Shown: piece after piece, positions 52,777 through 61,022 of the stretch | How the letters are laid out: each line of letters begins with the position of its first letter | Position numbering within the stretch: the first letter of the stretch is position 1 | Source: Spongiibacter pelagi | Lineage (GTDB): Bacteria > Pseudomonadota > Gammaproteobacteria > Pseudomonadales > Spongiibacteraceae | NCBI RefSeq assembly: GCF_014705705.1 | Contig: NZ_JACXLD010000001.1 | Span: 800,982 to 864,981 of the forward strand | Length of the DNA: 64,000 nt | Direction of reading: 5' to 3' | Made by a program: the position numbers and the translations under genes | The notes under the pieces: generated by a model | What the model was told of the DNA's origin: nothing | Databases searched by the model: none | What the model saw: the letters and a program-made list of their open reading frames with translations, nothing else

Positions 52777-55350
52777 ATGGTTCTTCGTAAACGAAATTCT
52801 ACAATCAATGTGAGCGCGGTCGACTTTAAGTACTGTCCAGCCAAAACATTTGACTCCGATGCTGGAAAAGTCATTGGTCGATCAGTAGAAAGCCATTGCC
52901 GAATCGTGGGCGAAGTCGCCAAGGAATTGATCAAGAGATCGCCCGCACAATATTTATTTCCATCTGGCTCAGCTTTTACCGCCGCAACGCATGATGTGGG
53001 GAAAGTTAGCCCGACTTTTTACAACAAGATCATGCATGCCTGTTCGGGCAAATTACTCCCCAATGTAAATTTCGAACTTGAAAGGAGCTGGAACGGCCAT
53101 GCCGGCGTCAGCCAGCTTACAGCGAGACAACTTGGCGCACCTGAATATATTCCTGAGATTCTCGGTCAGCACCATGGCTTTTCTCCAGCCGTGGCAGGGC
53201 TGCGGGCAAATGACGAAAATTTTGGAGGCAAGGCTTGGCAGGCTGAAAGGGAGAAGCTGGTTGCGGCTCTACAGGAAGCGCTTAATGAAACTTGGCCACA
53301 AGTTGAATCGATTGCCCAAGCTCGATTGCTGGCTGGTCTTACATCTGTATCTGACTGGATTGGCTCAGGGAATCACTTTGAAGATCCTCAAGTACCTTGG
53401 GAAGACAGGGTGCCAGTGGCAGTGGATGATGCAGGCTTTGTTCCCGTGTCTTACAGGTCGGGGCTAAGTTTTGAAGACGTATTCGACTTTTCTCCACGGC
53501 AGGCGCAATCAAGCCTGATCGAACAGGTATCTAGCCCCGGGGTATATGTATTGGAAGCCCCTATGGGCTTGGGGAAAACGGAAGCATCTTTGTATGCCGC
53601 TTATCGGATGCTAGAGCAAGGACAGGCTAGCGGTATTTACTTTGCACTGCCTACCCAGCTGACCTCAAATAAAATATTCGAACGCTTCACGGATTTTCTA
53701 GAAAAGATTTTGGCTCCGGACTGCGGCCATCGCTCATTGTTATTGCATGCTAATGCTTGGTTGTTTGAGAAAGACATGGGGGAAGAAGGTCGTCCCGGTG
53801 GTGCTTGGTTTAATCAGAGCAAGCGCGGCTTATTAGCGCCATTTGCTGTGGGAACTATCGATCAGGCTCTAATGGCGGTCATGAACGTCAAGCATGGATT
53901 TGTGCGAGCCTTCGGCCTTGCGGGTAAGGTGGTTATTCTCGACGAGGTACATACCTACGATGCCTATACCGGTACGTTGTTAGACGCATTGGTTGAACTG
54001 CTACGTCAGTTGGGTTGTACCGTCATCATACTCAGTGCCACCTTAAATCAGGAGCGGCGTCAAAATTTACTTAATCGTCCTTCCGAAGCCAGGGGCTACC
54101 CTCTGATCACTGCTAGCCCTAGCAATAGGGATAACGAGATATTCGAAATAAGTATTCCTATAGAGGAAAACAAACAGTTTGATATTGCGTTGCAGTCGGA
54201 TGAAAACCTAGCTGTTGAGCAAGCGTTACTGCGGGCAGAACAAGGCCAGCAGATTTTGTGGATAGAAAATACTGTCAAGGAAGCGCAACAACGCTTTTTG
54301 GAAATTGCTGCTCGTGCCGCAGAAATAGGTGTTGCTTGTGGCTTATTGCATTCACGGTTCACCGTAGATGATCGCCAGCGTATCGAAGAAAAATGGGTCA
54401 ACCTGTACGGGAAGGCGGGCTGGGACCAAAGGCGGCTTCAAGGCCGAATTTTAGTGGGTACTCAGGTGCTTGAGCAGTCCTTGGATATTGATGCGGATTT
54501 TATGGTAACCCGCTTTGCGCCAACGGACATGTTGCTGCAGCGCCTTGGCCGCTTGTGGCGGCACGAAGACACTCCCCGTTGTGCTAAAGCAAAACCGGAA
54601 GCTTGGCTTTTAGCTCCCGATCTGGCCAAGGCGGTTGAATCTCCGCAACAGTATTTTGGTGCCAGTGCCTATGTTTACAGCCCCTACGTGTTGTGCCGAA
54701 GCCTGGAAGTGTGGCAATGCAAAAACAATATCAATTTGCCCGAGGATATTCGCGATGTGATCGAGCTTACATATGAGGAAAGAAAGGAGCAGGGCAGCAT
54801 GGCGCGTTGGTTGTCTGAACTGGATCACGGCAACTGTTATGCCAAAGGGCGCAATGCCTTGCGGCAACTGGCAAGAATAGGGCTGGCCGAAGGAGGGAAT
54901 ACCCTGCCGGAGAGCAAAGCACAAACTCGTTACAGCGAAACGGACAGCCATGAAGTTTTGATGTTGAGGGGGCTTTTCCGAAATTCAGAACGGGCGTTGC
55001 TGACATTGCTGGACGGCTCACAAGTGGAATTGCCATTGCAACGCAACAGGCTTGAAAAGCAGGAGTGGCGTCAGCGTACCGCAACGCTAATGCGTCAGAT
55101 CGTAAATGTTCCACCCGGTGATAAACCTAAATCCCTGCCGGTAGATACCTTGAAACGCTTCGGCTTGCAGCACTGCTTTTATCTGGGTAACCCGGACTGG
55201 CAGGAAAAAGACGAAAGTGTTTTGCATGTGGCCTTGGTTGGTGACAGTGACCAACTACGTGGTATAGAAAATACGCAAATTCATGACAAGCACACCTTGG
55301 AATACCGCGATGACCTTGGCTACCGGGTGATTAAAAATCAGGAACTTTAA
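52777..55350 (+). CDS. cas3: Cas3 helicase-nuclease (type I-E)
   Basis: An 857-residue protein. The N-terminal HD nuclease has His40 in VESHCRIV and His72-Asp73 in ATHDVGKVSP. The helicase has Walker A APMGLGKTEA (about residue 260), DEVH at about 389, the SAT motif in ILSATLNQ and motif VI QRLGRLWRH (about 588). It degrades DNA marked by Cascade. The ATG at 52777 follows AAGGAAGTG; a GTG at 52774 is also possible. It ends 2 bp before cas8e. Confidence 0.95.
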   Translation: MVLRKRNSTINVSAVDFKYCPAKTFDSDAGKVIGRSVESHCRIVGEVAKELIKRSPAQYLFPSGSAFTAATHDVGKVSPTFYNKIMHACSGKLLPNVNFELERSWNGHAGVSQLTARQLGAPEYIPEILGQHHGFSPAVAGLRANDENFGGKAWQAEREKLVAALQEALNETWPQVESIAQARLLAGLTSVSDWIGSGNHFEDPQVPWEDRVPVAVDDAGFVPVSYRSGLSFEDVFDFSPRQAQSSLIEQVSSPGVYVLEAPMGLGKTEASLYAAYRMLEQGQASGIYFALPTQLTSNKIFERFTDFLEKILAPDCGHRSLLLHANAWLFEKDMGEEGRPGGAWFNQSKRGLLAPFAVGTIDQALMAVMNVKHGFVRAFGLAGKVVILDEVHTYDAYTGTLLDALVELLRQLGCTVIILSATLNQERRQNLLNRPSEARGYPLITASPSNRDNEIFEISIPIEENKQFDIALQSDENLAVEQALLRAEQGQQILWIENTVKEAQQRFLEIAARAAEIGVACGLLHSRFTVDDRQRIEEKWVNLYGKAGWDQRRLQGRILVGTQVLEQSLDIDADFMVTRFAPTDMLLQRLGRLWRHEDTPRCAKAKPEAWLLAPDLAKAVESPQQYFGASAYVYSPYVLCRSLEVWQCKNNINLPEDIRDVIELTYEERKEQGSMARWLSELDHGNCYAKGRNALRQLARIGLAEGGNTLPESKAQTRYSETDSHEVLMLRGLFRNSERALLTLLDGSQVELPLQRNRLEKQEWRQRTATLMRQIVNVPPGDKPKSLPVDTLKRFGLQHCFYLGNPDWQEKDESVLHVALVGDSDQLRGIENTQIHDKHTLEYRDDLGYRVIKNQEL

Positions 55351-55352
55351 TT

Positions 55353-56849
55353 ATGGAAGATCGTTTTAATTTAGTCGATGAACCCTGGATACCAGTGGCT
55401 GACCATGGTCGAGTAAGTCTTAAGCAAATATTTACTAATCCGGAATATCGCAGCTTAGGCGGTAACCCGGTGCAGAAAATTGCCCTACTGAAGTTATTGC
55501 TGGCCATCGCTCAGGCGGCAGTAACACCCAAGGATGAGTTTGAATGGAAAGCGCTTGGAGCAGAGGGTTTAGCCGAGCGTTGTCTGGCTTATCTGGATAA
55601 ATGGCATGACCGGTTTTATCTGTATGGGGAAAAGCCGTTTTTGCAAATGCCAGCGATAAACATTGCGAAAGTGCAACCCTTTGGGGCGGTTCTGCCTGAG
55701 GTTTCTACCGGTAATACAACGGTTCTTAGTCAGGTACAGGTACAAAGGTCGCTGGATGATGCCGCCAAAGCATTACTGGTAATTTCTTTAATGGGATTTG
55801 CGCTATCGGGTAAGAAAACAGATAACAGTGTTGTTTTGACCCGAGGTTATGTAGGGAAGAGAAATGAAAAAGGAAAACCATCAACAGGAAAGCCAGGGCC
55901 TTCAGTTGCGCATATGGGGTTACTACATAATTTTCTGCTTGGGGCGGATCTTCAGCAATCCCTATGGTTGAACTTGCTTACTGAACGACAACTTGAACAG
56001 ATGAATATCTATCCGGAAGGCGTTGGCCAAGCACCATGGGAAGAAATGCCGAAAGGGGAGGACTGTGAGCAAGCTCGAAGACTTAAAAATTCGCTGATGG
56101 GGCGTTTGTTGCCTCTTTGTCGGTTCTGTCTTCTTGTCGATGATGGTTTGCATTATTCCGAAGGCATCGCACATCCAGGCTATAAAGAGGGGGTGGTTGA
56201 TCCCAGTATGGCCATCAATAATTCAGGTAAAGAGCCAAAGGCGCTGTGGGTTGATCCAGAGAAGCGACCATGGCGAGAGTTGACTGCATTATTGGGATTC
56301 TTTGATCAGTCCGATGCTCAGGGTTTTCAGAGTTGGCAATTGCGTAGCGGTTTGGATCGGGCTCGCGATGCAGTTAATACCTTCGCTATTTGGTCTGGAG
56401 GGTTGCGCGTTAGTAGTAACGCGGGTGAACAATATGCATCAGGGAGCGATGATTTTGTTGAATCTGAAATATGGCTGCACAGCGATGAATTGGGTAGGTC
56501 TTGGTTTAGCCAGCTCAAACAAGAAACAGATGCACTGGATGGACTTGCTAAGAATCTCTATGGAAGGGTGCTGGGTTTCTTCAAAGAACAAACAGTCGAT
56601 GGTAGCAAAATTGCCCCTCAGGCAACGCATTTGTTCTGGCAGCTCTGTGAGCGGGATTTTCAGGATCTAGTAGATCACTGCGACCAAGCCAACGAAGCGG
56701 CCATCTATCGACAAAAACTGCGCCAAAGCTTTTCTGGTTATGTAAATCAAGCCTACGACAAATTCTGCCCTCGCGAGACTGCCCGGCAACTAGATGCCTG
56801 GGCTAAGTGTCGCCCAAATAACAGCAAATACCTGAAACAGGAGGCATAA
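55353..56849 (+). CDS. cas8e: Cas8e (Cse1/CasA), Cascade large subunit
   Basis: A 498-residue protein with the Cse1 opening FNLVDEPWIPVADHGRVSLKQIF and a helical C-terminal bundle. In E. coli this subunit reads the PAM and recruits Cas3. KPGPSVAHMGLLHNFLLG and LGGNPVQKIALLKLLLAIAQAA are typical. It follows cas3 by 2 bp and precedes cse2 by 4 bp. Confidence 0.95.
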   Translation: MEDRFNLVDEPWIPVADHGRVSLKQIFTNPEYRSLGGNPVQKIALLKLLLAIAQAAVTPKDEFEWKALGAEGLAERCLAYLDKWHDRFYLYGEKPFLQMPAINIAKVQPFGAVLPEVSTGNTTVLSQVQVQRSLDDAAKALLVISLMGFALSGKKTDNSVVLTRGYVGKRNEKGKPSTGKPGPSVAHMGLLHNFLLGADLQQSLWLNLLTERQLEQMNIYPEGVGQAPWEEMPKGEDCEQARRLKNSLMGRLLPLCRFCLLVDDGLHYSEGIAHPGYKEGVVDPSMAINNSGKEPKALWVDPEKRPWRELTALLGFFDQSDAQGFQSWQLRSGLDRARDAVNTFAIWSGGLRVSSNAGEQYASGSDDFVESEIWLHSDELGRSWFSQLKQETDALDGLAKNLYGRVLGFFKEQTVDGSKIAPQATHLFWQLCERDFQDLVDHCDQANEAAIYRQKLRQSFSGYVNQAYDKFCPRETARQLDAWAKCRPNNSKYLKQEA

Positions 56850-56853
56850 GGCC

Positions 56854-57408
56854 ATGCAGGATAACAAGTCGACTGAGGCGCTAGCGGAGGATAAGAGCCG
56901 GGATCAGCGCTTTGTCGAAATCGTAATGGAGCGCAGTAATAACGACAAGGGATTGGCTGCGCGGCTGCGCCGATCTGATAACCCGTCAATGGAATACCAG
57001 AGCTGGGAGTTGCTGGGCTGGTTTGGCGTGGATCTTGAAAAAGACTATGAGCGCCTGCCCTTTGTTACGGTTGCCGCAGCGATTGCTAAGTCTAAATCTG
57101 AACGCAACGGCTCGCTGCGTTTAGGTCAGGCAATTGCCCTTTGCTACAAAGATGGCAATCAGGATGCTCAGGCAAAAGCGAAGCTGCGCCGCTTGTTGGC
57201 GTGCAATGATCTGGCAGAGGCTTGCCGTATTCTGCGACCAGTTCTCACATTGATTAATAGTCGAGTCGGTCAGCCGCTGGATTATGTGCGTTTGCTGCGC
57301 CAGTTACGTTTCTTTGGTTATGAATCAGGTCAGCGCACCAAAACCCAGTGGGCCCAAGAGTTTTATGGGCAGCCCGTACAGGGCGGAATTGAGGAGGGCG
57401 CGGCATGA
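56854..57408 (+). CDS. cse2: Cse2 (CasB), Cascade small subunit
   Basis: A 184-residue helical protein. LAARLRRSDNPSMEYQSWELLGWFGVDL and CKDGNQDAQAKAKLRRLLACNDLAEACRILRPVLTLI match the Cse2 pattern. Two copies line the crRNA-target duplex in Cascade. Its stop overlaps the cas6e start (ATGA). Confidence 0.93.
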   Translation: MQDNKSTEALAEDKSRDQRFVEIVMERSNNDKGLAARLRRSDNPSMEYQSWELLGWFGVDLEKDYERLPFVTVAAAIAKSKSERNGSLRLGQAIALCYKDGNQDAQAKAKLRRLLACNDLAEACRILRPVLTLINSRVGQPLDYVRLLRQLRFFGYESGQRTKTQWAQEFYGQPVQGGIEEGAA

Positions 57409-58049
57409 GCATGATTGCGAGCGTGTTGCATCTGGATCGACGTGCCGTAAAGACATTGCGCATCACCGATGCCTATTCCTTACACCGGGTGGTGTACAGC
57501 CTGTATGAGGATGTACGTGATTCGGAACAGAAACAGGCTGGCACCGCGAGCGGAATTCTCTATGCCGATCAGGGTGGTGATAATCGCGGGCGTAAGATTC
57601 TAATGCTGGCTAATCGTGAGCCTATGCTTGCGGTGGAAGGGCAGCATGGAGAAGTCCTCAGCAAGCCGATACCGGATAATTTTCTTGAACACGACCAGTA
57701 TCGTTTCAAAGTAATCGTAAACCCCACTCGCCGTGACAGCGCAACTCGCAAGTTGGTTGCCGTGCGCGGTCGGGACGCGGTCGCTCAATGGTTTGCTGAA
57801 CGCGCAACAAATAGCTGGGGGTTTGAAATTTATCCCCAACAGTTACAGGTGGACAAAATCGAAGTGCTGCAATTCAAGGATAAACATAAGCGCAGCGTAA
57901 CTATTGGTCAGGCCCATGTTCAGGGGCTGATGCGCATTACCGACAGGGAACAATTTAACAACAGTTTTACGCAGGGCATTGGCCGTGCTCGCGCTTACGG
58001 CTGCGGTTTGCTGCAGGTTGTTCCCATAATTGAAAACCCATTTGTTTGA
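57405..58049 (+). CDS. cas6e: Cas6e (CasE) crRNA endoribonuclease
   Basis: A 214-residue double ferredoxin-fold RNase. DAYSLHRVVYSLYED places the catalytic His near residue 27, and GIGRARAYGCGLLQV is the C-terminal glycine-rich loop. It cuts pre-crRNA at the base of the repeat hairpin. It lies between cse2 and cas7, whereas in E. coli cas6e follows cas5. Confidence 0.93.
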   Translation: MSMIASVLHLDRRAVKTLRITDAYSLHRVVYSLYEDVRDSEQKQAGTASGILYADQGGDNRGRKILMLANREPMLAVEGQHGEVLSKPIPDNFLEHDQYRFKVIVNPTRRDSATRKLVAVRGRDAVAQWFAERATNSWGFEIYPQQLQVDKIEVLQFKDKHKRSVTIGQAHVQGLMRITDREQFNNSFTQGIGRARAYGCGLLQVVPIIENPFV

Positions 58050-58080
58050 CTTTTTTCGTCTAAATACAAGGAATACGTAC

Positions 58081-59109
58081 ATGACTAATTCATACACCAA
58101 TACCCGTATCGAATACCACATTCTGCAATCTTTCCCTGTGACTTGCTTAAACCGGGATGATGTAGGCGCTCCTAAATCTGCAATTGTTGGTGGTGTTCCC
58201 CGTGCACGAGTCAGCTCACAGTGCTGGAAACGGCAAGTGCGTCTGGCGATGCAGGAATTCGGCATAAAGCTGGGGATTCGCACCAAGAAGGCAGAAGAAA
58301 TTTTTGTCAAAGCCTGTTTGGATGCTGGGGCCAGTGAGGAGAAGGCGGCTACCTGTGGAGCCAAGATCGGGGCACAGTTAACGGACGATACCTTGTTATT
58401 TATTAGTGATACGGAAGCCGCTGCATTTGCCGCGTATGCAGCGGAAAATGATTTTGACGAGAGCAAAATCAAAGATAAGGAGTTGGCAAAGATAGCCAAA
58501 AAATCACTCAACCCGTCGGCAGATGCGCTAGATATTGCGCTTTTTGGCCGCATGGTGGCGAAAGCAGCAGACATGAATGTCGAAGCCGCTGCTTCTTTTT
58601 CTCACGCCATTTCCACACATAAAGTCAGCAATGAAGTGGAGTTCTTCACGGCTTTGGATGACAAGCAGGATGAGCCGGGTTCTGCTCACATGGGGAGTCT
58701 AGAGTTTAATTCGGCAACGTATTATCGCTATATCAGTCTGGATCTTGGTCAATTGGCGCAAACGATGGGAGAGAGTGACCTGAAACAGGCAGTGGAAGCT
58801 TTCACCAAGGCGCTGTTTGTTGCTGTTCCCAGTGCTCGTCAAACCACGCAGTCCGGTGCCAGCCCTTGGGAGTTCGCGCGCGTCTTAGTGCGAAAAGGAC
58901 AGCGCCTACAGGTGCCATTTGAAACAGCGGTCAAGGCTCGTGATGGTGGTTTTCTAAACCCAAGCGTCGATGGGTTGAAAGGGTATTTGGATAAGAAAGA
59001 AAAGCTGGCAGGTTCTTTGTTCGGAAAACAAGCCGCATACGATTGGGGTGAAGATGAAGATTACAGCATCGACAACCTGATTAGTGATTTGCAAAAGCAT
59101 GCCCAGTAA
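58081..59109 (+). CDS. cas7e: Cas7e (Cse4/CasC), Cascade backbone
   Basis: A 342-residue protein starting MTNSYTNTRIEYHILQSFP; the ATG at 58081 follows AAGGA, and the longer frame overlaps cas6e. NRDDVGAPKSAIVGGVPRARVSSQCWKRQVR is the hallmark Cas7e segment. Six copies form the crRNA-binding backbone. It is followed by cas5e after 12 bp. Confidence 0.95.
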   Translation: MTNSYTNTRIEYHILQSFPVTCLNRDDVGAPKSAIVGGVPRARVSSQCWKRQVRLAMQEFGIKLGIRTKKAEEIFVKACLDAGASEEKAATCGAKIGAQLTDDTLLFISDTEAAAFAAYAAENDFDESKIKDKELAKIAKKSLNPSADALDIALFGRMVAKAADMNVEAAASFSHAISTHKVSNEVEFFTALDDKQDEPGSAHMGSLEFNSATYYRYISLDLGQLAQTMGESDLKQAVEAFTKALFVAVPSARQTTQSGASPWEFARVLVRKGQRLQVPFETAVKARDGGFLNPSVDGLKGYLDKKEKLAGSLFGKQAAYDWGEDEDYSIDNLISDLQKHAQ

Positions 59110-59121
59110 GTGAGGTGAACC

Positions 59122-59832
59122 ATGAGTGATCCTTATTTGCTGCTATGGCTGGAGGCGCCGCTCCAATCATGGGGGCATGACTCCAAATTTGGGCGTCGGG
59201 ATAGCCTCGATTTTCCCACTAAGTCGGGTGTGTTTGGCCTGTTGTGCTGTGCCTTAGGCGCAGGCGGGAAGCAAACGCAATGGTTAGAAAAATGGGCTGA
59301 TCGTAATATGCAGGTGCAAGCCTTTGTACCAAAGGATCGTTACGGCAAGCCCTTACCTCGTCAGCCATTGATGCGGGATTTTCATATGGTGGGCAGTGGC
59401 TATGATGATAAAGACCCATGGCAAAATCTACTGATTCCTAAAACCAGTGAAGGGAAAAAGGCGGTGGGAGGCGGCGCAAAGATGACCTACCGCTATTACC
59501 TTCAGGACATGGCCTTTGCAGTTGCCCTACAGGGGTCTCAAACAGAATTGGCTGAGCTGGAGGCTGCCTTGCAGAATCCGGTATGGGATTTGTATTTGGG
59601 GCGTAAAAATTGTGTACCGACTGAATTTATAGCCCAAGGCATTCATGCTGATGTGGAAGAGGCAATGAGTAAGGCCGGCCAGTTGGCAGAATCCAAGCTG
59701 CGCCAGTTGGTTTTCAAGGTGCTGGAGGGTGAGCACGAAGGCGAGGTTGTTACGCTTAATGATGTTCCGCTGCAGTTTGGCGAACACAAGCTATATCGTG
59801 ATCGCCGTGTAACAGTGTTGCCGGCAGACTGA
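59122..59832 (+). CDS. cas5e: Cas5e (CasD)
   Basis: A 236-residue RAMP protein with LLLWLEAPLQSWGHDSKFGRRDSLDFPTKSGVFGLLCCALG, the Cas5 N-terminal pattern. It caps the crRNA 5' handle in Cascade. It ends 2 bp before the cas1 start. Confidence 0.94.
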   Translation: MSDPYLLLWLEAPLQSWGHDSKFGRRDSLDFPTKSGVFGLLCCALGAGGKQTQWLEKWADRNMQVQAFVPKDRYGKPLPRQPLMRDFHMVGSGYDDKDPWQNLLIPKTSEGKKAVGGGAKMTYRYYLQDMAFAVALQGSQTELAELEAALQNPVWDLYLGRKNCVPTEFIAQGIHADVEEAMSKAGQLAESKLRQLVFKVLEGEHEGEVVTLNDVPLQFGEHKLYRDRRVTVLPAD

Positions 59833-59834
59833 CT

Positions 59835-60710
59835 GTGGCCACCGGGCAGCGGTTGTTTGTTAAGGTCACTCGCGATTCACTCCCCCAAGTGAAGGACAAG
59901 TACCCCTTTCTATATTTGGAGAGGGGCAGGCTGGAGATTGACGATAGCAGTATTAAATGGATCGACTCTGAAAATAATGTCGTTCCTTTGCCGGTGGCTA
60001 CGCTCAATGCATTGTTGCTGGGGCCGGGCACGAGTATCACTCATGATGCAGTGAAAACTGCCACGGCAGCCAATTGCTCAGTTTGTTGGGTGGGCGAAGA
60101 TAGTTTGCTCTTTTATGCGGCAGGTTTTTTACCGACCGCTGATACTCGAAACCTGAAGCAACAAATTGAGTTGGCGGCAGACCCTAAAAAATCTGTTGAA
60201 GTTGCTCGCCGCATGTTTTCTCGGCGCTTCCCTGATGCAGACCTTGATGGCAAGAGCCTGAAAGAGATGATGGGCATGGAGGGACATCGAGTTCGCGCGC
60301 TCTATCAAGCCAAGGCAGAGGAGTATCAGGTTGGCTGGAAGGGGCGTAAGTTCGTACCCGGAAAATTTGAAACGAGCGATGTTACCAACCAGATTATGAC
60401 CGCCAGTAATGCCGCGCTGTATGGAATTTTGTGTTCTGCCGTGCACAGCATGGGTTATTCACCGCATGTGGGCTTTATCCACTCCGGCAGTCCATTGCCC
60501 TTTATTTATGACTTGGCTGATTTGTACAAGGAGCACCTTTGTATAGATTTGGCCTTCATGCTCACTCGTGAAATGGCCGGGCGTTATAACAAGCATAAAG
60601 TATCGGAGTCATTTCGTGCGCGGGTGATTGAAATGGATCTATTGTCAAAGCTGGTTGATGATGTTGCCGAAGTGCTGGGGGTGGGCCGTGCTAGTGGTCG
60701 TCGCAAATGA
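59835..60710 (+). CDS. cas1: Cas1 integrase (type I-E)
   Basis: A 291-residue integrase starting at GTG. The conserved region TASNAALYGILCSAVHSMGYSPHVGFIHSGSPLPFIYDLADLYKEHL contains the metal-ligand glutamate/histidine/aspartate context of Cas1 (His in GFIHSG, Asp in DLADLYK). It works with Cas2 to insert spacers. It overlaps cas2 by 23 bp. Confidence 0.95.
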   Translation: MATGQRLFVKVTRDSLPQVKDKYPFLYLERGRLEIDDSSIKWIDSENNVVPLPVATLNALLLGPGTSITHDAVKTATAANCSVCWVGEDSLLFYAAGFLPTADTRNLKQQIELAADPKKSVEVARRMFSRRFPDADLDGKSLKEMMGMEGHRVRALYQAKAEEYQVGWKGRKFVPGKFETSDVTNQIMTASNAALYGILCSAVHSMGYSPHVGFIHSGSPLPFIYDLADLYKEHLCIDLAFMLTREMAGRYNKHKVSESFRARVIEMDLLSKLVDDVAEVLGVGRASGRRK

Positions 60711-60975
60711 CCTGCCGCCGGCGGTCCGTGGGCGTATGAAACTGTGGTTTGTAGAGCCGCGAGCCAATATTTTTATTTCAGGGGTAAAGGATTCTGTTGC
60801 AAAAAAAGTGATCGACTATTTGATTAAACATTGTCCTTCGGAATCCGGCGTGGTCATGTTCCGCTCCTTGCCAGAACCCCCCGGCTATGAAATCCGTACC
60901 ATTGGGCCTACACGAAAAGCACTCATCGAAATTAGCGGTCTTCAATTAGTTGTGGAAACCCTGAAATCTAATTAA
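60688..60975 (+). CDS. cas2: Cas2 (type I-E)
   Basis: A 95-residue protein reading VLVVVANDLPPAVRGRMKLWFVEPRANIFISG, the Cas2e pattern. The GTG at 60688 is chosen because it starts the conserved region with GGGGGTGG just upstream. An earlier in-frame codon at 60628 lies inside cas1. It is the structural partner of Cas1 and ends 47 bp before the first repeat. Confidence 0.93.
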   Translation: MLVVVANDLPPAVRGRMKLWFVEPRANIFISGVKDSVAKKVIDYLIKHCPSESGVVMFRSLPEPPGYEIRTIGPTRKALIEISGLQLVVETLKSN

Positions 60976-61022
60976 ATCGAAGATCTTGTATTTTCGGTCA
61001 TGTTCTTTAACAATTTGTTGGT
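60976..61022 (+). promoter_or_regulatory. CRISPR leader
   Basis: The 47 AT-rich bases between cas2 and the first repeat contain TTCTTTAACAATTTGTTGG. Leaders of this kind mark the side at which spacers are added, so the array is read rightward and the newest spacers should be at the left. Part of the leader function may lie inside cas2. Confidence 0.65.
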
